The notes beneath the pieces are model-generated. The model had not been told where the DNA came from and did no database searches. It was given only the letters and a program-made list of their open reading frames with translations. Positions 54,240 through 64,000 of a stretch of 64,000 nucleotides of DNA are shown piece after piece. Where the stretch lies: NCBI GenBank assembly GCA_011109175.1, contig RDEW01000015.1, forward strand, positions 964,882-1,028,881, in the 5' to 3' direction. Source of the stretch: Dicyema japonicum (lineage: Eukaryota; Dicyemida; Rhombozoa; Dicyemidae). How positions within the stretch are numbered: position 1 is the first letter of the stretch; the number at the start of each line of letters is the position of its first letter. Both the position numbers and the translations under genes were made by a program.

Positions 54240-56700
54240 ATTAACTAAAGTCCCATTTGTGCCACACGTTTCAAAATCTGCTTCACTAGGCGTCTCCATC
54301 GCCTTCTGCTTTGCGCATCTATCCTTAGATCTCTCAGGTCTTCTGCAGATTTAAATTTTCTTCCAATTCCATTAAGATCCTTGTTCAGAGCCATAGGTAG
54401 AGTGACTCTGGGTCTTCCTCTGAATGATGGTTTGTTATCATTGTTAAAGTAATTGTCAATTATAATATTTGCAGGAGCGTTTATGTCCATTCTAAGCACG
54501 TGCCCAAAAAGTCTCCATCTTGATTCAATAATGTCGATGCTTATTGGCCTCGATTGTGCCACAGAGTATAATTTCTTCTTTTTGGGTCAACCTAGGCCCA
54601 CTAAATTGCGTAATTTTTTTATGAAATATATCCATTTCCTTGAGCTTTAGCTCTGTGACCCCCATGTACCCGAGTTGTATATAAACACCAGTTTTATATC
54701 TGCGTTATATAGTCTTATTCTTAGATTTGTTTTTATTAGTTTTCGTCGACTCCATATCTTCTGCATTTTCTTATACATGGCAGTGGCTAACATTCTTCTA
54801 TACATCATGTCCTCACTATCACTAAGTAAGGATTCCAATTTCCTTTTTTTCATCCATTTTTCATCAATATTTTTTAATTCCCTTGTGATTTTTATGTGTT
54901 CAGTCTTTTCCTGACTAACTCGTAGAGACCAATTCTTTAATTCTCCAGAGATTTTCTCTAAAGCAAGTCCAATTTCCAGATCATTTTCTGACACAAAATC
55001 TATGTCATCTGCATATATAATTTCCATCGGCATGCATCCTTCACATTTTGTTCTAAGAGCTCTCAATGCCGCTTCCAGGTATACGAAGAATAGAACCGGA
55101 AATATAGAGTCTCCCTGAGGTATTCCAACTGTTGTCCCGAAAGGTTCGATATTGTGTTCCCAACTCGTTCAGTCAATTCAATGTTAGATAATAGAAAACG
55201 GACAAGTCTTGTGTTATCCTCATCAAGGAAACTCTCAGCAACGTCCAACAATGTTTTTCTGTTGACAGTGTCAATCGCACTGGACATGTCCACTCCCAAA
55301 ATCTTAAAATCACTCCTGTATCGTTGAAACATGGCACATATCCACCTGTGGGACCAAACAGCATATGCGGTCGAACATTCCTTTCTGAACCCACTCTGTC
55401 CCGGCGACAAAAATTCATTAACATCAGAAGAATCCGACTAAGGGTTATCAAAGATAGTATCTTCCTCAATGATCCTAGTAATATCACAGGTCTTAGATTT
55501 TTTATCGGTCCTTTGCTCTTTCCTGGTTTATGCAGAGGAATCAAAATTCCATCACCAAGTTTCAAGGGGAATTCGTCTCAAATACCTTATTGAAAATCTT
55601 TGTAATTAGGGTTGTCAGTTCGCCTGGTGCATACTTGATCATTTCTCCATGTATGTTGTCTGGTCCCGCTGCCCTGTTGTTGTTTAATTTAATGATTGCC
55701 AGGTTAGTTTCCTCTGTAGATATCGGTAGATTCAGGCTTCTTGGTGATTTCTCAAATGGGTTCACATCTGAGGTTTAATTTTCATTCAAAAGTCCTGAAA
55801 AATGTTTGGCAATAATCTTAGTTTTTTCTTTATTATCTAATACATTTCTTCCTTGACTGTCGTGAATACAAATATTCGTAGGTTGAACTCCCCTCTGCAA
55901 AAGGCGAACTGTTCGAAACATTTGCGTTCCGTATCCCAACTTCTCAAATTCACTGACACGTTCTTCAATTTTCCTGACATAAATTTCCTTCTTCCTCCTT
56001 CTAATTTCCTAGACACTACGATTTCTTTCTCTTCTTAACTCGTTGTAAGTATCATTTTTTGTACGATTCCATTCTCAGCCGCAATTTTTTTTGTTTAATT
56101 GATAATGATCCAATTTCGTGATCGAAAACCCCTTTAAATCCTGCCGGCAATTTTCCCCAAGCACGTCGAAATTTGCCTTTTTTATTCCATCAACAGTATC
56201 ATTCCAAATCATCTCTGGGGGATTTTCCATATTTATGTCCGCAATCTCTTTCTTAATTGCCATACAATAATCTTCACGCGTCTTCACACATAAGCATAAT
56301 TTTTCCACAATGAAACGATCCAGATAAGCTCTCTTCTTTCTAGCTCCATCTATTCCGAAATATCTTTTCATTCTGAATCGTGCAACCAGCAGTTTATGAT
56401 CACTATAAGTGATGGTGTCTCTATAGCTGTGGGAGTCTGTTAGTAAAGCACGAAGAGATCTTTTACACATAACATAATCAATTTGGTCACCATTTCCATC
56501 CTTTCTGAGTCCAGTCCACGTAGTCTTATGCCTCGCATTGTGGTCGAATGCAGAATTACAAATGAAGTAGTCAAACATGTTACAAAATTGCACGAGCGAT
56601 TTCCTGACATATTCCTCCTCCCTGGAATGTCTACCCATACAGGGTTCTCTCCATGGACAGTGTCCAGGGTTCTTTCTATGTCACTTTAGTATTCTAATCA
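54240..56700 (-). mobile_element. LINE-R, RTE/CR1-like retrotransposon, decayed
   Basis: Order on the minus strand: APE endonuclease part with HSREEEYVRKSLVQFCNMFD, NGDQIDYVMCKRSLRALLTD and ITYSDHKLLVARFRMK (SDH motif; 56640-56350), LNNNRAAGPDNIHGEMIKYA (55680), LGDGILIPLHKPGKSKGPIK (55560), GQSGFRKECSTAYAVWSHRW (55400), FKILGVDMSSAIDTVNRKTL (RT Asp), PMEIIYADDIDFVSENDLEI (YADD, 55030), then LRIRLYNADIKLVFIYNSGT, WRLFGHVLRMDINAPANIII and FRGRPRVTLPMALNKDLNGI to a stop at 54245. Individual frames are long, so the copy is fairly young, but at least five shifts break it. The N-terminal part of the endonuclease is missing. Confidence 0.75.
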
Positions 56701-57422
56701 CCACACAAAAAGGTCATAAACAAGCCTTTGAGATCAGAGATGGTATTTGTTAGTGACATATAAAACAGATCAAGTTCATCGGGATTTGTAGAAACCCGTA
56801 ATCAGTTTATAATAAAGCTTTGTCTCGTCCATATTTTAAATTTTGTCTTTTTTATAATGTTGGAAATTTCTTCAAAATGATCTACAAATCCTTCTAAGTC
56901 AAGTTGTTTGTAGTTATCATTTCCTCATCTAATTTATGCATTCGAAAACCATGTCTTTTTTTAATCTTGCAAGAAATCAATTAAATTCTTTAAATCACTA
57001 ATTGATAACTTTTCAGCAATATTTTGTGCTTTATTTAATATTAGTGCATCATTTAACAAAGCACACAAAACAAATCAAAAATACCCTTAGGGTCCATCAA
57101 ATCCATCTATTCAACAAGCTTAGTTTCAAGTTCAGGAAATTTTAACGATATGCATGTCTTTGTTGAAGGAATATTAGTTTAGATGTTTTTAATATGGACT
57201 CTCGTAAATTTTTTAGTTTGAAATTTTGATTTTTAATAAAATAATTGAAAAAGATTAGTAAAAATAATTTTTATGTTCTTAATAATATTTTTTTGAGAAT
57301 TGGCCAATTTCTTAGGAAAATTGGCTTTTTTGAACTCCTGACGTGAACTTTTACCCATAAATTGGCAAATTTGTGAATTGGCCAATTTAATGATTGGCCA
57401 ATTAGAGGGACTTCATTGTACA
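56700..57422 (-). mobile_element. Second Tigger/pogo-like element, truncated
   Basis: The minus strand contains NMDETKLYYKLIT (56830), the NxDETxLxY segment with the first catalytic Asp, and helix-turn-helix relics upstream (56900-57080). The end at about 57400-57422 reads, inverted, TACAATGAAGTCCCTCTAAT, like a Tigger terminus next to TA. The rest is cut off where LINE-R begins. Confidence 0.6.
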
Positions 57423-57469
57423 TTATTTAAATAAAATTTAAAATCCATAAATTAATTATACAAACTGGC

Positions 57470-57690
57470 CGCGTAGCGCTATGTGGTGCTATGTGGCTAG
57501 TTGGTCATAAATTATTTTATTTCCACTAACTGAGGAGACGCCCAATGCCTGGCCGGAATCAAGAGGATCCAATTATTCTTCCCTTGATGACAATGTCGTT
57601 ACCTGAAGACAAGTTCTGGAATGCTGGAACGAGTCAGGATTATTGAGTTAGTTTGGTTACCCTTGGTTATTGGAATAATTTTAATTTAAT
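57470..57690 (+). repeat. Candidate LINE-J-tailed SINE (copy 4, with 5' end)
   Basis: It starts GCCGCGTAGCGCTATGTGG and has TGGCTAGTTGG (A-box-like). Then come GACGCCCAATGCCTGGCCGG, AAGTTCTGGAATGCTGGAAC (a deletion between the two blocks) and GAGTTAGTTTGGTTACCC. It shares its order with copies 1-3. Confidence 0.6.
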
Positions 57691-57694
57691 TGTG

Positions 57695-58765
57695 AGAATG
57701 CTCCAATTAATAGGTTTTTGAAAATAAAATTAGTAATATTTTCCAGTTTAATCGTTGATAAATCAATAATAAGTGAATATAATATTTCAATAATAATGAA
57801 TAATGGGCTCTGAACTCGGAGGTGACGTCGAAGAGGAACCAAGAGAAACAGCTGTCCTGTCTAGTGATTTGTTTTCTCAAATGGTATACGAGGGGAACAG
57901 TGAGGGTGATACAAAATGGCAATGCCCAAAGAGGAGAATAATTCAGCTTGCATAGTGTTAATTAATTACAATTGATTTTCTTTGGTTTTAATTATAAATG
58001 AATATTCCCACGTATATTGCTGAAAAAAGCAATATTATTACAGCATTATTTAGTGGAAAAATTGATGTTACGTACAAAATCAAAAATATAGATGTAATCA
58101 TGCAATATTAATAATAGATCCATGAAAATTTAAACAACGCTAATTTTTGTTTCGTAAATAACAAAAATCGTATTTTTATACTTAAATGGAATAAAAATGA
58201 TATAATCTTTATAATATATCTTTATGTCTTCCCTGATTATTTTGTTTTCATGTGGCAATTTTTGATATCAAATAAACGTAATGTTAATGGCTAATCGTTA
58301 ATTTTAGCTTTGGGTATGAATGATCATCCATACAGTATCCCAGTTGATGACTTTCATGGCCTAAATATTATTTGGAATAATTATGAATTAAAGAAATGAA
58401 GATCCAAGTATACAAAAATAATCCAAAATTTTCTGTAAATGGTAATTTTGAAAATTAACTGAGATAGAAATCGATTGTAAAGTTGCTTATGCCAAATATA
58501 AAGAAATTGAGAAAAATGAGAAAATAAATAGAAAAAGTAATTTTTATTAAATATTTGCAACCAGATCGTAAACTTTACGCATCAAAAGTACGTGAAATGA
58601 AATCATCAGTAAACCAGGTACAATTTATTGGTCACGAAAAGTAATGTGAATTAAATTATTTAAATTAGAGATTAACAGTCGAATTAATAAAGTATGGTTT
58701 CTGGTTTATTCACAATTTGAGATTATTATGTAGACTGTTTGTATTGCTTTATATATTAGTGTAAT
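57695..58765. other. AT-rich stretch, no gene seen
   Basis: No conserved segment. A small frame KYKEIEKNEKINRK near 58495 is low complexity. Confidence 0.4.
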
Positions 58766-58769
58766 TAGG

Positions 58770-58885
58770 ACGATGTATCTAGGGAATCTTCAAATGCTTA
58801 ATATATTTCTTTCCACTTTCAACTGTCTAAAATATTTTTATGTAATATTTATTATCGAGGTTATCTCATATCATCACATAAGAAA
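58770..58885 (+). repeat. Dispersed repeat shared with 8.22 kb
   Basis: Matches 8220-8330. Reads MYLGNLQMLNIFLSTFN in the forward frame and runs directly into the LINE-A end that follows. Confidence 0.55.
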
Positions 58886-59095
58886 TAAGAAAAAATACGA
58901 AGCGTTGCACGATCGGTTCACGTTCTGCCTCATCGTAGTTGGAGACAAAAGGAGGAATAGGCGGGAAATCTCTCCGTTTCCTAAAGAAACTGAGACAGAT
59001 AGCTACACTAAAAAGTACGTGAGAGTCGGTGGATTCTCCATTTGATCTCTGTTGCGATCGTGAGAGGTAACACAACGTCGATTATGTTGGCGGGG
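58885..59095 (+). pseudogene. LINE-A 3' fragment
   Basis: Forward frames read KKYEALHDRFTFCLIVVGDK then RREISPFPKETETD and, in another frame, SLRKG. It matches the LINE-A end at 39.74 kb (KKYEAPIRAL, ISGKSLRFLKKLG) at DNA level, including GGGAAATC-CTCCGTTTCCTAAAGAA. Frameshifted. Confidence 0.6.
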
Positions 59096-59099
59096 ATCA

Positions 59100-60460
59100 T
59101 TTTTGATTTATTTTTTGGTTAATAAACCATATTCATTTTTTACAAACTACTTGAACTCGTTTTTACTCGGTAAAACAAATCGTTTGTATGGAAGGTTTTC
59201 GTCCTAGTGTTTTGTCATCCACATGGACTCGAATGGGACGAGAAAACTCAAAAATCAGAGAATATATAAATTTAAATTATATAATTTTTGTTATTTTAAT
59301 TATTCAAAGAGGATATAATAATTATATAATTATTAATATATAAAGAATGCACAAAAAATCATAAAATATTTCCTTCACTGGTGGTTTATTCCTAAGTTTC
59401 GATTTAAATAACGTATTTTCCTCTATAATCACACTTCTTATAACATAATCAAACAATATTTGAAAACTTCATATTTTCAATCAAAATAACACAATTTCTA
59501 CAATTTGACGAAATTATTTATCAAAACATAATTATAAGATTAATACACTAAATCCCTCTTAATGTTGGACTTAATTATTTGAAAAATTTATTCATGCTTT
59601 TGACAACAAAACAGTTATGCTGCTAAGAGATCCACAGGTAAATTATATTCCGCGATATCATTTTCCGCTTTTAATAGCTTTATATAAAGTCCAAGAATCC
59701 AGTGAGCACCTTCGTTCCGTAAACTACTTTATAACATGCATGGTACTTCATAATTGTAATTCAAATATACACCTCGTCGGCTGCAAAATTATTGTCTATA
59801 ATTCTACACGTGCCGGGTCCATATTTCTCTTGGAGAACAATTTGCATTCATTTAATAATTTCGTTCCAATACCTCCTTTGTCAACAATGTAAAAGCAGTC
59901 TGAGTGATTAAATAGCTTTTAAGACTATAAAGCGGAACATGCATAATAAAATCCACTTCTGGGATCCTTTTTTGTAGAATACGTCAATATCTCAATTTTA
60001 ACATACTTACTATGAAAACCCTACTTTTTGGGAGAGTAAGTTAATTTCGACGATTTTTACTAAAGAAACGTTAGACGATGCAATATTACAGATTATCTTT
60101 GCCTACTTTTATTTTCATACTATCGAACACTATTCTCATGAGTTTCCACGTCATCTAGAGTTTTTTAGTTAAAATGCGATTATTTCCCATTAAAAATAAA
60201 TAAAAACTTATTAAAATTGAAATATTACTATTTTGAATATTTTTATTGGTCTAAAATAAGATTACATTCACTACCACTCAATGAAATATTTATATTAGTA
60301 AAAAATCAAAGTTGATTGCAACTTGAGCATTCGAGTATCTCCTAATGCAGAAATATTTAAGGAAATTTAATTATCAAATAGATCACTGAGAGCTATATGT
60401 TGATTTGAGATATTTCGAAGAACAAATTTATCGAATATAAATTAAATATCAAAACTATAC
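59100..60460. other. 1.3 kb AT-rich stretch, no gene seen
   Basis: No conserved motif on either strand. The frame at 59617-59892 has no family. Confidence 0.4.
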
Positions 60461-60468
60461 TCATCAGC

Positions 60469-61190
60469 TACCACTATTCGTACGTTTGAGAGATTTTCTG
60501 CCAATCTCTTCATAATCTACAAAAAATACTATTTTCCTAGGGAAATATAATTTCAACTCATTTTAACATACCTTTGTTTCTGAATTGTAACCTCAACTTT
60601 TTCCATTGACCCCAGAGTTGAAATGTATCGTAAGAATCCTTGATGTCAGTAAACTTGTTCGACTATAGAGATTTTTCAATAATTGGGAGACCCAAAAAAG
60701 AATTGAAATTAAATTAAGTATCTATTGAGTGACAGCAACGCTCGAAATCTAGAACATCTGATTCCTCCAATTTATTCAGATTTTTATTTTTTAATCGAAA
60801 ATAAAATAATCTTTTATCCAAGTTTAAGCTTTGGGAGATAAATTAAGAGTATTTTTATCCAAAAAATTCTAACTCTAAAATTAGAAAGTTGAGTCGCTGC
60901 AAATGCTAAAATATTAGTGTCTGATTTATGCTTGCTTCTCAGTGATGTGAGTCTGTTCTCCACGCAAGGAGAGCTTCAGGGACCTCGGACATTGTTTATG
61001 CTTCCCTCAAATTACTTGGAAATCTTATCTCAGCACCCTCAGGAATGATTAAGTTCTTCAGAGTCTTCTAAATGATAACGAATGTATATGTGCAATTACC
61101 CTCTCGCCTCACCAGTCACTAAATTGATATACAACATTAACCTGATAAATCGTAAATATTAAGTCACTTTACCCTAAAACAGTTACCAAA
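60469..61190 (-). CDS. Possible small gene with short introns, function unknown
   Basis: The minus strand offers MNLVTVLG, a 31-nt GT-AG gap, LMLYINLVTGEARG, a 32-33 nt gap, KTLKNLIIPEGAEIRFP (61065-61015), and later KFTDIKDSYDTFQLWGQWKK then LRLQFRNK (60650-60575), a 55-nt gap, and DYEEIGRKSLKRTNSGS with a stop at about 60469. The start resembles a signal peptide. The middle (60.66-61.0 kb) is not resolved. I do not recognise it, and part may be chance. Confidence 0.25.
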
Positions 61191-61555
61191 TTCATTGCAA
61201 CACTAAAAAAATCAAAATATGTGAAGAATCTCACTAGAAAATTCTCTAAAGGGGAATTAAAACCATCCAGGTTGAACACGAGCCGTTAAAGACGTTAAAG
61301 CCGTTAGAAATCAATAATTTTTAATGAAAAATAAATCAATAAATTAATTAATTCCTATTTTTAGTAATTTTAATAATTTAAATTTCTCACAAATTTTCAT
61401 TTTCTTAACTATTATTAGGCTCGTATTCAATAACCTATCTGAGATATCAAATTTTACCATCCAATTTGCTGAAGGAGAAACGATATTTCATAAGAACTGC
61501 GTCATTATTCAGACTAAAAGACTCATTGCCGGCTCAATACTTTTTTGTGGAATTT
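61191..61555. other. AT-rich spacer
   Basis: No feature seen ahead of the integrase relic. Confidence 0.4.
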
Positions 61556-61559
61556 TATT

Positions 61560-62516
61560 GCACGTGTTCCTTGTAAAGAAGATGAACAGAAGAGGATATT
61601 TATTGAAAATGTTCACCTCAAAAATGGACATCCTGGTCGTGATAGACTTCTTTCTCTTTTAAAGAATTTAGTCTATGGATCTTGCAGAGATGAAGTTATG
61701 CTTGTTCTCAGGTCTTGACGACTTATGAACACTCGACCAAGTACAACACCTATCAGAGCATATACAGTGAGAGAAAGGTACTAGTTATCTATTCTAATAT
61801 CAGGTATATTTTTGATTTAGTTGATCTACGACAATATTCAAATTTCAATGAAAATTTTTGCTGGCTTTTGGTTGGGTTGGATTCTTTTTCTAAATTTTGT
61901 TGGACAAGACCTCTAAAGACTAAATCGGCCATGGAGGTGTCAAGTGCAATAAAAAGTATAATTCTAATGTTTGGAAAACCAACCATTTTGCACACGGACA
62001 ATGGCAAGGAATTTGTAAATGAAAAAATGTTCGAGTTATGCTCAACATATGGTATAAAACACGTCAGGGGGTGTCCTAGGTGTACATGGGTGCAGGGACA
62101 AGTAGAGCGTCTGAATCAGACATTGAAATTTATCATTTCTTCAAAAAATTTGAATTCCAAGTGGATAGACATAATTGAAGAAATTACAAGTTCCTATAAT
62201 TCTGTCCAGCATTCAACAACTTTGCACGCTCCTTTTAAACTGATGTTCGGAGCTTCTGCCAATGAAACCATAAATAATCAATACTCAGAAGAGGAAATGA
62301 ATGAAATATTCAAGCAAATTGATTCATGGAATGAAGAAACACAAACTGAAGCAACTGAATATCTTGCATGGTTTTGGTCATCAAATGAAACTTCGAGAAC
62401 AAAAGCAATTTTAAATTCAAACAATGCTGAAAGAAAAATGTTAACAAAAAAATGTGGAAGAATGATATTTATATTTTTAACATCGGTGATCGAGCTGTTA
62501 GAAGGGTCATTTTGAT
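61560..62516 (+). pseudogene. DDE integrase gene, nearly intact (GIN/KRBA2-SCAND3 type)
   Basis: Zinc-binding start: NVHLKNGHPGRDRLLSLLKN (HH part of the HHCC finger), followed by a frame shift and stop at about 61716. Then a 266-codon frame (61715-62515) with FDLVDLRQYSN...LVGLDSFSKFCW, ILHTDNGKEFVNEKMFELCS, CTWVQGQVERLNQTLKFIIS and SYNSVQHSTTLHAPFKLMFG. The three catalytic acids (D, D in TDNG, E in QVER) are kept. This integrase type occurs in GIN/Ginger elements and LTR retrotransposons and as domesticated genes. No partner gag or RT is nearby. The Cys half of the finger and the native start are lost, so the gene is probably dead. Confidence 0.7.
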
Positions 62517-62706
62517 AATAATAAAAAACACGAAAAATGGCTTAAACGAAACACATTGATCCATTCATATATGTTAAAGGAGTATCTGCCACAGAATGAT
62601 TGATCTAGAGGAAGATGCAATTTGACAAGACACAGCAGTAATACACAATTTAAATTGAAATGGCAAAAATCACCAATGTTACTAAGAGAAAAAGTATCCA
62701 TTAAGT

Positions 62707-62752
62707 CAGGGGTGTCGAACTCATTTCCCTTTGAGGGCCACATTGACAAGCT
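62707..62752 (+). mobile_element. hAT terminal fragment
   Basis: CAGGGGTGTCGAACTCATTT and GAGGGCCACATTGAC are typical of hAT ends. Only about 45 bp remain before the LINE-J relic. Confidence 0.5.
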
Positions 62753-62905
62753 GATAGTCGGCTCGATATACTGGTTGTAGAGATGCTCCAATGCCGAGTT
62801 GTAAGATCTTCTGTAATGTCCAAAAAGGACCTTCACGAAGTTTCTTTGGGAAGAAGATATCATATTATTTAATGCGTCCCGAAAATCATCAGGAAAAGTC
62901 ATTTA
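62753..62905 (-). pseudogene. LINE-J fragment cut by the hAT end
   Basis: The minus strand reads NFVKVLFGHYRRSYNSALEH then LYNQYIEPTI. The copy at 27.9 kb has NFVKVLVSKFKGSSIRSLST then LYTQFIAPTISYG. The match stops exactly where the hAT end begins. Confidence 0.6.
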
Positions 62906-63029
62906 GTAACGTTTTTCTGCTATTTGAAAGCGACGTCCTAGCTGCGTTGCGCGTCGTTGGCAGCGACGCTTGAAGTGATTGAACAGCTAAGACGAAAACG
63001 TCAATGTCCCCCGGCAGATTATCGTTAAT

Positions 63030-64000
63030 TCGTGCTCCCGGGAAATTTGCCAAGAACGACTGTCAGCGAAGGCGAAGTGCGGCGTTTGCGACGAGTAGCA
63101 GTGGAAATCTCGATTGCTTGCGGCCAGGTCACATCAAGGATCTCACGGTCGGAACTACTGTAAAAGTTGACTGCAACCTTATGAAATCAATTACAAAGCT
63201 GGTTATGTGTATTTTGAACAGATATATTCCTACTCACGCAAGGAAGTTTTTTTAGCGCACATCTACTGGCCTTCAACAAAGCCGAAGGTAAGATCCGCCC
63301 CATCGCGGTCGGAAACTATTTCAGAAGGCTGACTGCTAAAATTGCATGTAGCATTGTCTGTCCGAGAATATCTGAAGAATTTTCCCCCTCCAACTAGAAG
63401 TCAGTGTAAGGAACGGATGTGAGGCGGCGGTCCATGCTACGAGGTGCTTTTTTGGACAGAAAGACGGACAAAACCTACACATTAGGGTCAAGCTGAACAT
63501 CTATAATGCCTTCGATTGACTGCGGAGGGATCAAATTCTCGAAACTACAAGCTTCGAGCCCCGGAACTTATTCCACTCGTCTACCTCGCTTATGGAACCA
63601 ACTCTCCACTTGTTTTCGGAGACAGGATTATCTTTTCGGATACTGAAGTCCAACAAAAGAACCCACTTGGTTCATGTGGTTGAGTTTTTTAACTCGGTAC
63701 TACCTAAAATTACTGTAGTACCTAGGGAGCGGACATACTTTCTTGGGTTTTCACTTGAGAAAAAAAACTGCGGAGTTATTTACTAACAAAAGAGGATGTT
63801 TCTAAAGTTACGGAGAAACTCTCTTTACTCGATGCTCATGCAGCGTTTTTTTTGAAGGATAGCATCGGCTTGTCCAAACTCTCATACGCTCTCCGTGTTC
63901 TCCCTGGTTCAAGCATGTCACTGGATAGGACATTGAGAAAATCAGCCGAATCGCTTCTAAACATCTACTTTGACGTGCCGAGTTGGAATCAATGTAAGCT
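63030..64000 (+). pseudogene. LINE-A 5' half, running off the window
   Basis: Forward frames: SSSGNLDCLRPGHIKDLTVG, KLVMCILNRYIPTHARKFF, NKAEGKIRPIAVGNYFRRLT (63290), VKLNIYNAFD (RT Asp), LAYGTNSPLVFGDRIIF, TEVQQKNPLGS (the QQGDPLG motif altered), then after a gap without YLDD: KVTEKLSLLDAHAAFFLKDS and LSKLSYALRVLPGSSMSLDR (63810-63930). It matches LINE-A in order but lacks the YLDD block and has many shifts. It continues beyond 64000. Confidence 0.7.

Overview
The window looks like nuclear DNA of a very small-bodied animal, most likely a dicyemid mesozoan. It is AT-rich. Seven conserved animal genes can be rebuilt by hand, and nearly all their introns are 22-28 nt long with GT-AG ends. I fitted about 45 such introns by joining exons against the known protein families. 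Introns this short are a known hallmark of dicyemids. An orthonectid or another reduced parasite is the main alternative. I see no bacterial operon, tRNA, rRNA or CRISPR array.

Host genes: SAM50 (9805-11329, +), an NDUFB9-like complex I subunit (12934-13401, -) 48 bp downstream of an SLC9B/NHA2-type Na+/H+ antiporter (13450-15055, -), a short L1/neuroglian-like Ig-domain protein (17134-18694, -), a tetraspanin (28769-29603, -), a long-chain acyl-CoA synthetase (42268-44566, +) and CLPTM1 (51633-53575, -). Two or three further short-intron genes are likely but I cannot name them (11.6-12.06, 45.5-46.6 and 60.5-61.2 kb). The named genes serve ordinary cell functions: mitochondrial protein import and respiration, ion exchange, lipid activation, ER/membrane protein handling and cell surface contact. 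They do not form one pathway.

Most of the rest is decayed transposable elements. I use working names. LINE-A has an RT with YLDD, then a Cys/His cluster and an RPDG...WD nuclease-like tail. It has about 17 fragments and one nearly full copy at 24.46-26.96 kb. LINE-B has an RT with FMDD, a CCHC knuckle and a PD...DK...EIG endonuclease; the main copy is 46.9-50.0 kb. LINE-J is Jockey-like with an APE endonuclease and RT, in about 9 fragments. LINE-R is RTE/CR1-like, at 54.2-56.7 kb with a fragment at 9.24 kb. DNA elements are two Tigger/pogo elements (one carrying a nested LINE-A piece), one Tc1-like element, two hAT remnants and two GIN/KRBA2-type integrase genes.

There are also two candidate SINE groups. 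One is tRNA-like with a clean B box (19.7, 29.87 and 41.1 kb). The other has a shared body and a 3' tail matching LINE-J (8.96, 23.2, 33.6 and 57.5 kb). The most unusual signals are the tiny introns, a set of same-sign one-base frame losses in otherwise intact genes, and the LINE-J-tailed repeat.
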